Assembly: GCF_014646055.1 (NCBI RefSeq)
Contig: NZ_BMMS01000007.1
Coordinates: 124,001 to 188,000 of the forward strand
Direction: 5' to 3'
Length of the DNA: 64,000 nucleotides
Origin: Wenjunlia tyrosinilytica
Lineage (GTDB): Bacteria; Actinomycetota; Actinomycetes; Streptomycetales; Streptomycetaceae
Shown here: in pieces, positions 1 through 9,556 of the stretch
Position numbering within the stretch: the stretch's first letter is position 1
Layout of the letters: every line of letters starts with the position of its first letter
Position numbers and translations under genes: made by a program
The notes under the pieces: generated by a model
Database searches by the model: none
What the model saw: only the letters and a program-made list of their open reading frames with translations
What the model was told of the DNA's origin: nothing

Positions 1-963
1 GAGCAGGAGCAGGTCGCGCTCGGCCATCCCCAGGGCCCGCCCGACCTCGCAGGAGAGCCGGCTCACCCGGCGGGCATGGCCCTCCGGGGTGTATCCGGCG
101 ACCTCGGTGGCCCGCGAGAGGGAGACGATGGTCTGCCGGTACGTCGCCCGAACGGCCGCATGGCGGCGGAACGAGACCTGCGTCAGCAGCAGGGGCACGC
201 TGAAGACCGGCAGCGCCCACAGTCCCATCACCCCGGCGGCCACCGCCATGATCACCCCGGTCGCGCACACCGCCGAGCCGATCCCCATCAGGGCCCTGAC
301 CTCGTCGCGCAGCAGCGCGGGAAAGTGCCGCCCGCTGCGGGCGTGGGTGAGGGCCGCGGCCAGGACCGTGTCGAAGAGCGCCGCCAGGGCGAGCAGAAGG
401 GCCATGAACGCGATGTAGAGCGGCCCTTGGCCGGCCGTGCGGCCGAGGGCGCCGCTGTTGTCCAGCGGCTGGTAGAGCGTGGCGGTGAACGCCACCGTGA
501 GCACCTTGCGGGACTGGTCGGGGTCCAGGTCGCCGAGCGGGCGGCGGTAGGTGCGCCGTAGACGGGGCAGGGAGCCCAGGAGCATCGCCGTCCCGCAGAC
601 GGCGACGACCTGAGGCACCCCATGGCTGGTGGACGTTCCTCCCGCCTGGCCGAGCACGGCGTAGGCGAGCGCTCCGGCGGTGCCCAGCGGCGTCGCCGTG
701 CGCTCGCCCGGAAGAGTGATGCGCAGCCCCTCGCCCGCGGCGACGAAGACGGCGAAGGCGAGCGCCACGGACGGCTGTGCGAGTCCGTGCCACAGCGTCC
801 AGCCCACGGACACGGCGAACAGCACGGCCGCGACGAGGCACAGCGCGGGCGCCGCACACCGCCGCATCCGGCTCCTGGGCGCGGACTGGGCGCTCGCGGA
901 CGCGGGGCTCGTGCGCGCGGGCCGGGGGCTCGCGGACGGTTCGGGCGGTCCGGTGGGGCTCAC
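1..963 (-). CDS. Membrane HD-GYP domain protein (C-terminus beyond the window)
   Basis: Only the N-terminal part is in the window. The minus-strand frame reads a Pro/Ser/Ala-rich tail, then several hydrophobic segments, then the start of an HD phosphohydrolase domain (EGHARRVSRLSCEVGRALGM, about positions 30-90). HD-GYP domains hydrolyse cyclic dinucleotides or phosphate esters; the catalytic HD and GYP residues would lie past base 1. I chose the GTG at 963 because it overlaps the TGA of the upstream HD-GYP gene as GTGA, suggesting coupling. An in-frame ATG at 867 is an alternative that omits the low-complexity tail. It looks like a paralogue of the gene just upstream. Confidence 0.72.
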   Translation of the reverse strand, partial: MSPTGPPEPSASPRPARTSPASASAQSAPRSRMRRCAAPALCLVAAVLFAVSVGWTLWHGLAQPSVALAFAVFVAAGEGLRITLPGERTATPLGTAGALAYAVLGQAGGTSTSHGVPQVVAVCGTAMLLGSLPRLRRTYRRPLGDLDPDQSRKVLTVAFTATLYQPLDNSGALGRTAGQGPLYIAFMALLLALAALFDTVLAAALTHARSGRHFPALLRDEVRALMGIGSAVCATGVIMAVAAGVMGLWALPVFSVPLLLTQVSFRRHAAVRATYRQTIVSLSRATEVAGYTPEGHARRVSRLSCEVGRALGMAERDLLLL

Positions 964-2423
964 GGCCGTCTGCGGGGGGCCGCGGGAAGGGGCTCGGCCC
1001 GGCAGCACTTGTCCCGGCAGACCGGGTCCGGGCAGCACTTGTCCCGGCAGACCGGATCAAGGCAGCCCTTGTCCCGGAAGACCGCATCAGGCGCGGGCAC
1101 AGGCGGCGTGCCGTCGCCGTCGGCCGGGGACGGCACCGCCCAGCCCTGCCGGGTAACGGCGCGTATCAGGGCGTTGACCATGTCCGGGTCGAACTGGCTG
1201 CCCGCGCAGGCCCGCAGTTCCTCCATGGCGACGGAGACGGGCCGGGCGGCACGGTAGACGCGGTTGGACGTCATGGCGTCGAAGGCGTCCGCCACGGCCA
1301 CCACGCGGGCGAACTGCGGGATCCCCGCTCCGGACAGGCCGTACGGGTAGCCGCTGCCGTCGAGTCGCTCGTGGTGGTGCAGGATCGCCGAGAGCGCCTC
1401 CTCGAGGAACTCGATGCCGCGCACCATCTCGTGGCCGTACTCCGGATGGCGCTGGACGATGCCGCGCTCCTCGGGGGTGAGCCGTCCGGACTTGCGCAGC
1501 AGCCGCGTCGGCACCCCGAGCTTGCCCACGTCGTGCAGGGTCCCGGCGAAGCGCAGCGCCTCGATGCGCTCCTCGGGGATCCCGATCTCGCGCCCGATCA
1601 TCACCGATGCCCTGCCGACCCGTTCGCTGTGGCCGCGCGTGTACTCGTCCTTCAGGTCCACCGCCTGGACGAGCGCCCGGACGGTGGCGTGGTGGGCGGC
1701 CTGCTCGCGGTGGTACTGCGCGAAGACCCAGCAGGAGACATACATGGGCAGCAGGGCGAGCACGGCCGCCAGCGGCCCGTAGGGGCCCGTCCAGAGCACC
1801 GCCATGGTGAGGCCGACGACGCCGTGGGCCACGGACGGGGCCAGGGAGGGCACGAGCACCCGGCGCAGCGCGTCCATCGGCGCCCGGCGGGACGCGGTGA
1901 CGAGCACTCCCGACATCAGCGCCCCGGCGACCAGCCAGAACGTCAGGGTGGCCAGCCCCGCGGTGCCGAGCGCCCGGGGGAACTCGGCGTCGCGCAGGAT
2001 CCGGGGGCCGCCCGCCCACTGGTGGACCGCGGAGGCGGCAGCGGCGGCCACGGCGAGCTGCGCCGCGTTCCACACCCGCCTCGGCGCTCCGGCGTGCCCG
2101 GCGGCCGGCAGGAGTGCGGGCCGCCGCGCCGGCCGCCCGATCAGCGCACCCGGCACGGCGACGAGCGCGGCCGCCGGGGGCGGCAGCATGAGCACCCCGG
2201 TGAGGAGAACGGGGAAGAACGCGCCCGTGCCGGTGGGCACGTGTCGCCCCATCAGGCGGCAGAGGGTGGCCTGCTCGCACACGACGCAGAGGGCGGCGAG
2301 CACGAGCACGGCCGTCCAGTCGGTGCGGGCTCCGGCCGTGCCCAGCAGGGGGACCACACAGCCGAGCGCGGCCGCCGCACCGAGCAGGACATACAGGCGC
2401 GCCGCCGGTGGCAGGGCTCGCAT
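960..2423 (-). CDS. Membrane HD-GYP phosphohydrolase with Cys-rich C-terminal repeats
   Basis: A 487-residue protein: hydrophobic membrane segments at about 10-235, then a complete HD-GYP domain (about 240-425) with H265, HD at 297-298 (LHDVGK), HH at 349-350 and the GYP signature at 358-360 (DGSGYP). All residues expected for metal binding are present, so cyclic di-GMP or a related nucleotide is a plausible substrate (inference). The ATG at 2423 follows a GAGGAG Shine-Dalgarno. The C-terminus is odd: three tandem 10-residue units with core DPVCRDKCC (about 447-474); the first unit has lost two cysteines. The gene lies downstream of sigR-rsrA but beyond a strong terminator, so it probably has its own promoter. 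Confidence 0.88.
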   Translation of the reverse strand: MRALPPAARLYVLLGAAAALGCVVPLLGTAGARTDWTAVLVLAALCVVCEQATLCRLMGRHVPTGTGAFFPVLLTGVLMLPPPAAALVAVPGALIGRPARRPALLPAAGHAGAPRRVWNAAQLAVAAAAASAVHQWAGGPRILRDAEFPRALGTAGLATLTFWLVAGALMSGVLVTASRRAPMDALRRVLVPSLAPSVAHGVVGLTMAVLWTGPYGPLAAVLALLPMYVSCWVFAQYHREQAAHHATVRALVQAVDLKDEYTRGHSERVGRASVMIGREIGIPEERIEALRFAGTLHDVGKLGVPTRLLRKSGRLTPEERGIVQRHPEYGHEMVRGIEFLEEALSAILHHHERLDGSGYPYGLSGAGIPQFARVVAVADAFDAMTSNRVYRAARPVSVAMEELRACAGSQFDPDMVNALIRAVTRQGWAVPSPADGDGTPPVPAPDAVFRDKGCLDPVCRDKCCPDPVCRDKCCRAEPLPAAPRRRP

Positions 2424-2586
2424 CACTCCTCCTCGGTCAGGCGTGGAAACAGGCCCTGGGATCGAGTTCGGAGAATAGGCCGCCGGGGTCGGCGCGGCAG
2501 GAATATGGGCGGATTGGTCTACTTGACCGGTCCCGATTCGCACATTCGGGTGAACTGTATGGAACATGTGCACCCTCGAACGCGTA

Positions 2587-2622
2587 AGCGGCCCCGACGG
2601 TCCGAAGACCGTCGGGGCCGCT
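2587..2622 (-). terminator. Hairpin terminator after sigR-rsrA
   Basis: A perfect 16-bp inverted repeat (AGCGGCCCCGACGGTC and its complement) with a CGAA loop lies about 90 bases beyond the rsrA stop codon. It has no long T run, as is common in Streptomyces. It separates sigR-rsrA from the HD-GYP genes. Confidence 0.8.
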
Positions 2623-2660
2623 CGGACACCGTCGGCGCGAGATGCGCGGGCCGTCGGAGC

Positions 2661-2738
2661 CCGCTCCGTGAGGGGCCGCCCAGTCAGGGGCCGCTCCGTC
2701 AGGGGCCGCTCCGTCAGGGGCCGCTCTCCGTCAGGGGC
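2661..2738. repeat. 15-bp tandem repeat across the rsrA 3' end
   Basis: About four or five degenerate copies of a unit near CCGCTCCGTCAGGGG run across the rsrA stop codon. They encode its last residues and continue into the intergenic DNA. Confidence 0.7.
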
Positions 2739-3075
2739 CTGGGGCCCTTGGCGGCGGCTGACTCGGTCGGCGACTCGGCCGCGGGCGACACCGGGGTCAC
2801 CGGCGGCGGCACGGGGGTCACCTCGCCGGCCCGGATCGCCTCGATCCGGCCCATGACCTTGCCCCGCAGGTCGGTCGGCACGGCGTCGGAGCCGCAGCAG
2901 CGCTTGACGAGCTTCTTCACCGCCTGCTCCAGGCCGTACTTCTCGAAGCACGGGTGGCACTCGTCGAAGTGCTCCTGGAACTTGGCGCAGTCCCCAGCGG
3001 GCATCTCGTTGTCGAGGTACTCGTAGAGGTGGTCGAGTACCTCGCTGCAGTCTGTCTCGTGCGGGTTGCCGCAGC

Positions 3076-3079
<4 letters not shown>
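2714..3079 (-). CDS. rsrA: Zinc-binding redox anti-sigma factor RsrA
   Basis: A 121-residue ZAS-family anti-sigma factor. It holds SigR inactive in reduced, zinc-bound form and releases it when its cysteines form disulfides. The family's zinc and redox residues sit at the expected places: C11, H37, C41 and C44 (HxxxCxxC), plus C3 and C31; a CC pair follows at about 62. Its ATG overlaps the sigR TGA as ATGA, so the pair is translationally coupled. The C-terminal 30 residues are Pro/Ala/Ser-rich and encoded partly by a tandem repeat that runs through the stop codon, so the tail is probably dispensable. Confidence 0.97.
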
Positions 3080-3771
<692 letters not shown>

Positions 3772-3970
3772 CTCCTTCACAGCCGAAACGGTTCCCCGCG
3801 CGGGGCCGCTCGAATCGGAGGATATAGGCCCGGCGGACCCACCGCCCAATGCCGCTCCGCCCGTGGGACGCAGTGGCTCCCACGAGAGGTAGGGGGCCTG
3901 GGCGCGAGCCGGGCAAGCTGCTGAAACCATGCGGCTGCCTTCCAGAGTTCTACGAACCGACAGCCTCCAC

Positions 3971-3997
3971 AACGCGAAGGCCGCACGGGACATTCCC
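3971..3997 (-). promoter_or_regulatory. SigR-dependent promoter of sigR
   Basis: Read on the minus strand, GGGAAT (3997-3992) is followed after exactly 18 bases by GTT (3973-3971), the SigR consensus. It lies about 40 bases upstream of the ATG at 3930, so its transcript includes the start codon of the longer SigR form. Confidence 0.88.
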
Positions 3998-4069
3998 GGC
4001 CCCTTCAGGGCCGCCTCGAGCCGCCCTCCGGAGCCTCGGGCGGACAGGAGACCCGCCTCGAGGTGTCCG

Positions 4070-4711
4070 TCACACCACGCGTTCGAGCCAATCGGCGACC
4101 GCGTCCGTGATCACCCGCATCGCCGCCTGCTCGTCGAGGTCCGCCTTCTTCGGCACGGCGAAGCCGTGGTCACCGAAGGGGACGGGGACGAGTTCCCCCT
4201 CGTAGCCCGCCGCGGCGAACTCCTCCGGGCGGCCGAAGGGGTCGCGCTCCCCCTGCACCACGAGCGTCGGCAGCCCGGCGTCGAGCAGTTCCTGAGCCCG
4301 GCTCCTGTCCGGCTTCCCCGGCGGATGCAGCGGGAACGACAGGGCAAGCACGGCCGCCGCTGCGAGGGACCGGCCGGTGCGGCAGGCCACCCGGGCCCCG
4401 GCGCTGCGTCCGCCCGCGACCACGGGCGCGCCTTCGGCCTCCAGCGCCTTCCACACGGCGGTCCATGCCGTGTCGAGGGTCTTCGGCGCGGGCGCGAGCT
4501 TCCTGCCCGCCACCCGCCACGGCTGCTCGACCAGGGCGACGGTCACCCCGAGCGGGGGCAGCGCGGCGGACAGCGCCCGCAGGTCGCGGGCCTCGATGCC
4601 GCCGCCCGCGCCGTGTCCGAGCGCCAGGACCGCGCCGGGCTCGGCGCCTCGGGCACGGGCGTAGGTGATACGGGCGTCGCCGACCGGGGTGGGGACCGGA
4701 ACCACGTTCAT
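4070..4711 (-). CDS. Alpha/beta hydrolase, dienelactone-hydrolase-like
   Basis: A 213-residue single-domain hydrolase. It has an oxyanion-hole region GHGAGGG near residue 33, a nucleophile elbow GGRSAGAR (Ser) near 100, an acidic residue in QGERDPF near 160 and a catalytic His in GDHGF near 185. This pattern fits the small KANL3/Tex30-like hydrolases; the substrate is unknown. It starts five bases after the SRAP stop codon, so the two form an operon. The Shine-Dalgarno is weak and translation may depend on coupling. Confidence 0.82.
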   Translation of the reverse strand: MNVVPVPTPVGDARITYARARGAEPGAVLALGHGAGGGIEARDLRALSAALPPLGVTVALVEQPWRVAGRKLAPAPKTLDTAWTAVWKALEAEGAPVVAGGRSAGARVACRTGRSLAAAAVLALSFPLHPPGKPDRSRAQELLDAGLPTLVVQGERDPFGRPEEFAAAGYEGELVPVPFGDHGFAVPKKADLDEQAAMRVITDAVADWLERVV

Positions 4712-4716
4712 GGTGA

Positions 4717-5637
4717 TCAGAACAGCGTCTGCGGGGGCTGCTCCGCAAGCGGCTCGGTGAGCTCGGGCGCGTTGTTGCGGACGTTGCTGACGTCGGGCGA
4801 GACCGGGTACGCCCGCATCAGGCCGGGGCGGGGCGGGGCCAGCAGCGGCAGCAGGCGGTCCGGATCGTCGTTGCGCGGATCCAGCCATGCGGCCCAGCGG
4901 TCCTGCTCCAGCATCAGGGGCATCCGCGGGTGGATGTCGGCGAGCGAGCGCGGCCCGCCGGCTGCGGGCTCTCCCTCTCCCGGCTCCCCCGGCTCCCCCG
5001 ACCCGTCCGACCCGGCCGACCCGGCCAACGCGGCCGACGGGGCGCTCCGGCCGACCCGGCCGACCTCCGCGGCCCCGGCGAACGGCTCGGTCTCCGCCTC
5101 GGTCGTCAGCACCGTGCAGGTGCGCCACCAGGCCAGCGGGTGGTCGTCGGGCAGGGTCCGGTCCCGCCAGAACTCGAAGAGGCCGGCCATGGCCATCACC
5201 GAGCCGTCCGCGGGCGTGATGAAGTACGGCTGCTTGCGGGGCCGCTTCCTGGCCCCCTTCTGCTCCTGCGCGAACTCCCCCTTCGGAGTCAGCCACTCGT
5301 AGTAGCCGTCGGCGGGCAGCAGGCATCGGCGGGTGGCGAAGGCGCGCTTGTACGAGGGCTTCTCGTGGACGGTCTCCGCCCGAGCGTTGATCATCTTCGC
5401 CGCGGACTCGGGGGTCTTCGCCCACGAGGGCACCAGACCCCAGCGCAGCACCCTCAGCTGCCGCACGGGCTCGTCGCTGCCGGACCCCTTGAGGGGCCGC
5501 TGGAGGACGGCCCATACATTCTTCGTCGGTGCCACGTTCCAGTCGGGCTCGATGGTCTCGGTCGGCTCCCAGTGCTCGACCTCGAAGACGTCCGCCAGGT
5601 CCTCGGGTTTACGACTTGCCGCATAACGACCGCACAT
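4717..5637 (-). CDS. SRAP-domain protein (HMCES/YedK-like)
   Basis: SRAP proteins crosslink through Cys2 to abasic sites in single-stranded DNA. The start is the ATG at 5637, because Cys must become residue 1 after Met removal (MCGRYAAS); frames starting upstream would bury it. Other family landmarks: NVAPT, the NARAET segment, LPADGYYEW and HPRMPLML near the C-terminus. At 306 aa it is longer than usual because of a Gly/Ser/Ala/Glu-rich insertion of about 40 residues (bases about 4965-5085) made of short GGCCGACCC-type repeats. It is co-transcribed with the downstream hydrolase. Confidence 0.92.
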   Translation of the reverse strand: MCGRYAASRKPEDLADVFEVEHWEPTETIEPDWNVAPTKNVWAVLQRPLKGSGSDEPVRQLRVLRWGLVPSWAKTPESAAKMINARAETVHEKPSYKRAFATRRCLLPADGYYEWLTPKGEFAQEQKGARKRPRKQPYFITPADGSVMAMAGLFEFWRDRTLPDDHPLAWWRTCTVLTTEAETEPFAGAAEVGRVGRSAPSAALAGSAGSDGSGEPGEPGEGEPAAGGPRSLADIHPRMPLMLEQDRWAAWLDPRNDDPDRLLPLLAPPRPGLMRAYPVSPDVSNVRNNAPELTEPLAEQPPQTLF

Positions 5638-5690
5638 ACGTGCCACCCTGCCAGGCACTAAGGCCTCACGTCGATCGTTGAGCGGAGACC

Positions 5691-6404
5691 ATGGACACGA
5701 CGAAGATCACCGACGTCTGGGACCACGTGGTGGGCACCCAGCCCGACCCACCGACCTGGCTGGTCGCCGTCACCGGTCTGGTGGCGCTCACCGCGATACT
5801 CCCCGACGTCGCCTGGCGGATCAGCCGCAACGTCGTCACGATCGCCCACGAGGGCGGCCACGGTCTGATAGCCCTGCTGACGGGCCGCAGCCTCGACGGC
5901 ATCAGGCTGCACTCCGACACCTCGGGGCTGACCGTCTCACGCGGCAGGCCGACCGGCCTCGGCATGATCCTGACCGCCGCCGCGGGCTACACCGCCCCTC
6001 CCCTGCTGGGCCTGGGCGGTGCCTGGCTGCTCGCCGCCGGCCACATCACGGCGCTGCTGTGGACGGCCACGGCGCTGCTGGCCGCCATGCTGGTGATGAT
6101 CCGCAATGCCTTCGGGGCGCTGTCCGTGGTGGTGACCGGGGGCGCCTTCCTCCTCGTCTCCTGGCTGACCGGGCCCGATGTGCAGGCGGCCTTCGCGTAC
6201 GCCGCGGTGTGGTTCCTCCTGCTGGCCGGGGCGCGGCCGGTCTTCGAACTCCAGCGCAAGCGCGGGCAGGGAGGAGCCCCGGACTCCGACGCGGACCAGT
6301 TGGGACGGCTGACCAATGTGCCCGGCGGGCTGTGGGTGACCCTCTTCGCGGCCGTGGCCCTGTTCTCCCTCTTCGGCGGCGGGCGCTGGCTGCTCGGGCT
6401 CTGA
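5691..6404 (+). CDS. M50B-like membrane zinc metalloprotease
   Basis: A 237-residue polytopic membrane protein carrying HEGGH (residues 54-58), the HExxH zinc motif of site-2-protease relatives (peptidase M50B-like family). It has about six hydrophobic helices, and a C-terminal NVPGGLW segment precedes the last helix. A second metal ligand is not obvious to me, so activity is an inference. The gene diverges from the SRAP gene across a 53-base gap; AGCGGAG precedes the ATG. Confidence 0.82.
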   Translation: MDTTKITDVWDHVVGTQPDPPTWLVAVTGLVALTAILPDVAWRISRNVVTIAHEGGHGLIALLTGRSLDGIRLHSDTSGLTVSRGRPTGLGMILTAAAGYTAPPLLGLGGAWLLAAGHITALLWTATALLAAMLVMIRNAFGALSVVVTGGAFLLVSWLTGPDVQAAFAYAAVWFLLLAGARPVFELQRKRGQGGAPDSDADQLGRLTNVPGGLWVTLFAAVALFSLFGGGRWLLGL

Positions 6405-6599
6405 AGACGCGGACGCCGACTGCTCGGGCTCAGAAGCGCCGCGGACCCGCCGGCTCCGAACCCGGTGCCGTATTGGCGTAGCCCAGGGGGTGTTCTGGGC
6501 CCCCGTGATTTCGTAGACCCCCACGAGCGGTGGTTGAGGGGGCTATGAACGGGTTGCGGCAAATTCCTCCCCGCCCTTGTGGCACTAAGGTGGTGGCAC

Positions 6600-7979
6600 A
6601 TGACCGGCAACTCCGCGCCCAGTGCGCTCTGGCCCGCTCCGACCGCGTCCGGCTCCGTGGACGCGACCGTCACCGTGCCCGGATCCAAGTCGGTGACCAA
6701 CCGTGCCCTCGTCCTCGCCGCCCTCGCCTCCGAGCCCGGCTGGGTGCGCCGCCCGCTGCACAGCCGCGACACCCTGCTGATGGCCGAGGGCCTGCGCAGG
6801 CTGGGCGTCGGCATCGAGACCGTGCCGAACAGCGCCTCCGGTCCCGGCACCGGCCGCGGCGACGCCTGGCGCGTGATCCCGGCCGGACTGCACGGCCCCG
6901 CCTCCATCGACGTCGGCAACGCCGGCACGGTCATGCGCTTCCTGCCGCCGGTCGCCGCGCTCGCCGACGGCCCCGTGCACTTCGACGGCGACCCCCGCTC
7001 CTACGAGCGGCCCCAGCACGGCGTGATCGACGCCCTGCGCGCCCTCGGCGCCCGCATCGACGACGAGGGGCGCGGCTCGTTCCCGCTCACCGTCCACGGC
7101 GGGGGCGCCCTCGACGGCGGCGAGGTCGACGTCGACGCCTCGTCGTCCTCCCAGTTCGTCAGCGCCCTCCTGCTGTCCGCCCCCCGCTTCAACCAGGGCG
7201 TCGAGGTCCGGCACACCGGCAGCTCCGTCCCCTCCCTGCCGCACATCCGGATGACCGTGGAGATGCTGCGCGCGGCCGGAGCCCAGGTGGACACACCCGA
7301 CTGCGGGGGTGAGGCCGATGTGTGGCGGGTCGCCCCCTGCGCCCTGCTCGGCCGCGACATGGTGGTGGAGCCGGACCTGTCCAACGCCGCCCCGTTCCTC
7401 GCCGCCGCGCTGGTCACCGGCGGCCGGGTCACCGTCCGCGACTGGCCCGAGCGCACCACCCAGCCGGGCGATGCCCTGCGCGAGCTCTTCACGCGAATGG
7501 GCGGCTCCTGCGAGCTCACCGAGCAGGGCCTGACCTTCACCGGCAGCGGCCGGATCCACGGCATCACGGCCGACCTGCACGAGGTGGGCGAGCTCACCCC
7601 GGTCGTCGCCGCCGTCGCCGCGCTCGCCGACTCACCGTCCGAGCTCAGCGGCATCGCCCATCTGCGGCTGCACGAGACCGACCGCCTCGCCGCTCTGGCC
7701 AAGGAGCTGAACGAGCTCGGCGGCGATGTCTCCGAGACCGCCGACGGCCTGGTCATCCGACCCCGCCCGCTGCACGGCGGCGTCTTCCACACCTACGAGG
7801 ACCACCGCCTGGCCACCGCCGCCGCGGTGCTCGGCCTCGTCGTCGAGGGCGTCGAGGTGGAGAACGTGGCGACCACCGCCAAGACCCTCCCGGAGTTCCC
7901 GCGGATGTGGGCCGAGATGCTGGAGAAGGACGCGGGGACGACCGCGGGCACCGCGCCTTCCTTCGAGCCGAGAGCCTGA
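6600..7979 (+). CDS. aroA: 3-phosphoshikimate 1-carboxyvinyltransferase (EPSP synthase)
   Basis: Shikimate pathway enzyme joining shikimate-3-phosphate and phosphoenolpyruvate. It has the N-terminal [16 protein letters not shown] signature, [15 protein letters not shown] in the active-site region, [10 protein letters not shown] and the C-terminal HETDRLAAL signature. At 459 aa it is slightly longer than the typical 425-450. The chosen ATG has AAGGTGG upstream; an in-frame ATG at 6579 has no good site. It is followed nine bases later by rsgA, probably as an operon. Confidence 0.96.
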   Translation: MTGNSAPSALWPAPTASGSVDATVTVPGSKSVTNRALVLAALASEPGWVRRPLHSRDTLLMAEGLRRLGVGIETVPNSASGPGTGRGDAWRVIPAGLHGPASIDVGNAGTVMRFLPPVAALADGPVHFDGDPRSYERPQHGVIDALRALGARIDDEGRGSFPLTVHGGGALDGGEVDVDASSSSQFVSALLLSAPRFNQGVEVRHTGSSVPSLPHIRMTVEMLRAAGAQVDTPDCGGEADVWRVAPCALLGRDMVVEPDLSNAAPFLAAALVTGGRVTVRDWPERTTQPGDALRELFTRMGGSCELTEQGLTFTGSGRIHGITADLHEVGELTPVVAAVAALADSPSELSGIAHLRLHETDRLAALAKELNELGGDVSETADGLVIRPRPLHGGVFHTYEDHRLATAAAVLGLVVEGVEVENVATTAKTLPEFPRMWAEMLEKDAGTTAGTAPSFEPRA

Positions 7980-7988
7980 CCCTCCGCC

Positions 7989-8993
7989 ATGCGGCGCTAC
8001 GGCAAGGACAGCGACGAGGACGACATCCGGGTCCGCCCGGGTCGCAGGGGCAGCCGCCCGCGCACCCGGATCCGCCCCAAGCACGAGGACGCGTCCGAGG
8101 GCTTCGTCACGACCGTGGACCGGGGTCGCTGCACCTGCCTGGTGGACGGCCGCGTCATCACCGCGATGAAGGCGCGTGAGCTGGGCCGCAAGAGCGTGGT
8201 CGTGGGCGACCAGGTGGCCCTCGTCGGCGATCTGTCCGGCGACGAGGGCAGCCTGGCGCGGATCGTGCGCGTCGAGGACCGCGATTCGGTGCTGCGCCGC
8301 ACGGCCGACGACGACGACCCCTACGAGCGGGTGGTGGTGGCCAACGCCGACCAGATGGCCATCGTCACCGCGCTGGCCGACCCCGAGCCGCGTCCCCGCA
8401 TGATCGACCGCTGCCTGGTGGCCGCCTACGACTCCGGGCTGGAGCCGCTGCTCGTGCTGACCAAGTCCGACCTCGCCCCGGCCGACCCCCTGCTGGACGT
8501 CTACGCCCCGCTCGGTGTGCCGTACGTCGTCACCACCCGGGACACCCTGGGCTCCGGCGGCGCGGACGCGGTGCGCGAGCGGCTGAAGGACCGGATGACC
8601 GTGTTCGTCGGCCACTCCGGCGTCGGCAAGACCACGCTCGTCAACGCCCTGGTGCCCGAACGGCAGCGGGCCACGGGCCATGTCAACGCGGTGACCGGGC
8701 GCGGCCGCCACACCACCACCTCGGTGCTCGCCCTGCCGCTGTCCGACGGGGCGGGGTGGGTCATCGACACACCGGGCGTGCGCTCGTTCGGCCTGCACCA
8801 CGTGGACCCCGGACGCGTCATCAAGGCGTTCCCCGATCTGGAGCCGGGCACCGAGGGCTGCCCGCGCGCGTGCAGCCACGACGAGCCGGACTGCGCGCTC
8901 GACGAGTGGGTGGCGCAGGGCCAGGCCGAGCCGGCGCGACTGGAGTCCCTGCGTCGTCTGCTCGCCTCGCGCGAGCGCCGCGAGGGCGACTGA
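7989..8993 (+). CDS. rsgA: Ribosome small-subunit GTPase RsgA
   Basis: A circularly permuted GTPase for late 30S maturation. The order is an N-terminal OB-fold region (about 35-100), G4 TKSD (158-161), G1 GHSGVGKT (208-215), G3 DTPG (260-263), then a zinc knuckle with C291, C295, H297 and C302. At 334 aa it has the family length. The very basic N-terminus fits rRNA binding. It probably shares the aroA transcript. Confidence 0.95.
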   Translation: MRRYGKDSDEDDIRVRPGRRGSRPRTRIRPKHEDASEGFVTTVDRGRCTCLVDGRVITAMKARELGRKSVVVGDQVALVGDLSGDEGSLARIVRVEDRDSVLRRTADDDDPYERVVVANADQMAIVTALADPEPRPRMIDRCLVAAYDSGLEPLLVLTKSDLAPADPLLDVYAPLGVPYVVTTRDTLGSGGADAVRERLKDRMTVFVGHSGVGKTTLVNALVPERQRATGHVNAVTGRGRHTTTSVLALPLSDGAGWVIDTPGVRSFGLHHVDPGRVIKAFPDLEPGTEGCPRACSHDEPDCALDEWVAQGQAEPARLESLRRLLASRERREGD

Positions 8994-9125
8994 CGCTCCG
9001 TTCGGCGGGGGCCACGCGTGGCCGGAATTCCGTATCGACACGCTTCCGGTGTAGGCGCGCCGAATCTGGGGAGAACATGTGATCATCGAGACCGGTCAGG
9101 CGCGCAGAGGGCGGAGGCTCACCAG

Positions 9126-9449
9126 ATGACATGGCTCCTCGTCGTCGTCGCCGGACTGCTCGAGACCGGGTTCGCCGTCTGCCTGAAGCTCTCCCACGGC
9201 TTCACCCGCCTCTGGCCGACCTTCGCCTTCTGCGCCTTCGCGCTCGGCAGCTTCGGTCTGCTGACCCTGTCGCTGAAGAAGCTCGACGTGGGCCCCGCGT
9301 ACGCGGTGTGGACGGGCATCGGCGCGGCCGGCACCGCCATCTACGGCATGGTCTTCCTCGACGACGTGGTGTCCACGCTCAAGCTGGTGTCGATCAGCCT
9401 CGTCATCCTGGGCATCATCGGCCTCCAACTGAGCGGCTCCGCGCACTGA
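9126..9449 (+). CDS. SMR-family exporter, SugE/Gdx type
   Basis: A 107-residue four-helix small multidrug resistance protein with the essential membrane glutamate E13 in GLLETGFAVCLKLSHGFTR. This motif and GPAYAVWTGIGA resemble the SugE/Gdx branch (guanidinium exporters) more than EmrE, so guanidinium export is the better guess. A strong GGAGG site fixes the ATG at 9126. I found no convincing guanidine riboswitch in the 130 bases upstream. It runs convergently to the MarR gene. Confidence 0.88.
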   Translation: MTWLLVVVAGLLETGFAVCLKLSHGFTRLWPTFAFCAFALGSFGLLTLSLKKLDVGPAYAVWTGIGAAGTAIYGMVFLDDVVSTLKLVSISLVILGIIGLQLSGSAH

Positions 9450-9556
9450 GACCCTGCCCGCCGACCCGCCGACCCGCCCGCTCGTCCCTGATACGGCCCA
9501 CTGGTCCCTGGCACGGCTCTGGCCCCTGTTACCGCCCTCGTACGCCCCCTGGCGCG

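Noticed and set aside
288-857. Minus-strand ORF at the left edge
   Set aside because: Out of phase with the HD-GYP frame that continues through 1-963 and carries membrane helices and HD residues.
1087-2280. Minus-strand open frame in a different phase inside the HD-GYP gene
   Set aside because: Arg/Pro-rich out-of-frame reading of a clearly coding sequence.
9029-9055. A fourth SigR promoter before the SMR gene (GGAAT at about 9028)
   Set aside because: The bases 18 positions downstream are CGG, not GTT.
8994-9125. Guanidine (mini-ykkC type) riboswitch upstream of the SugE-like exporter
   Set aside because: There are two short palindromes (GGCCACGCGTGGCC and ACAC...GTGT), but neither shows the conserved ACGR loops on paired stems, so I cannot support it.
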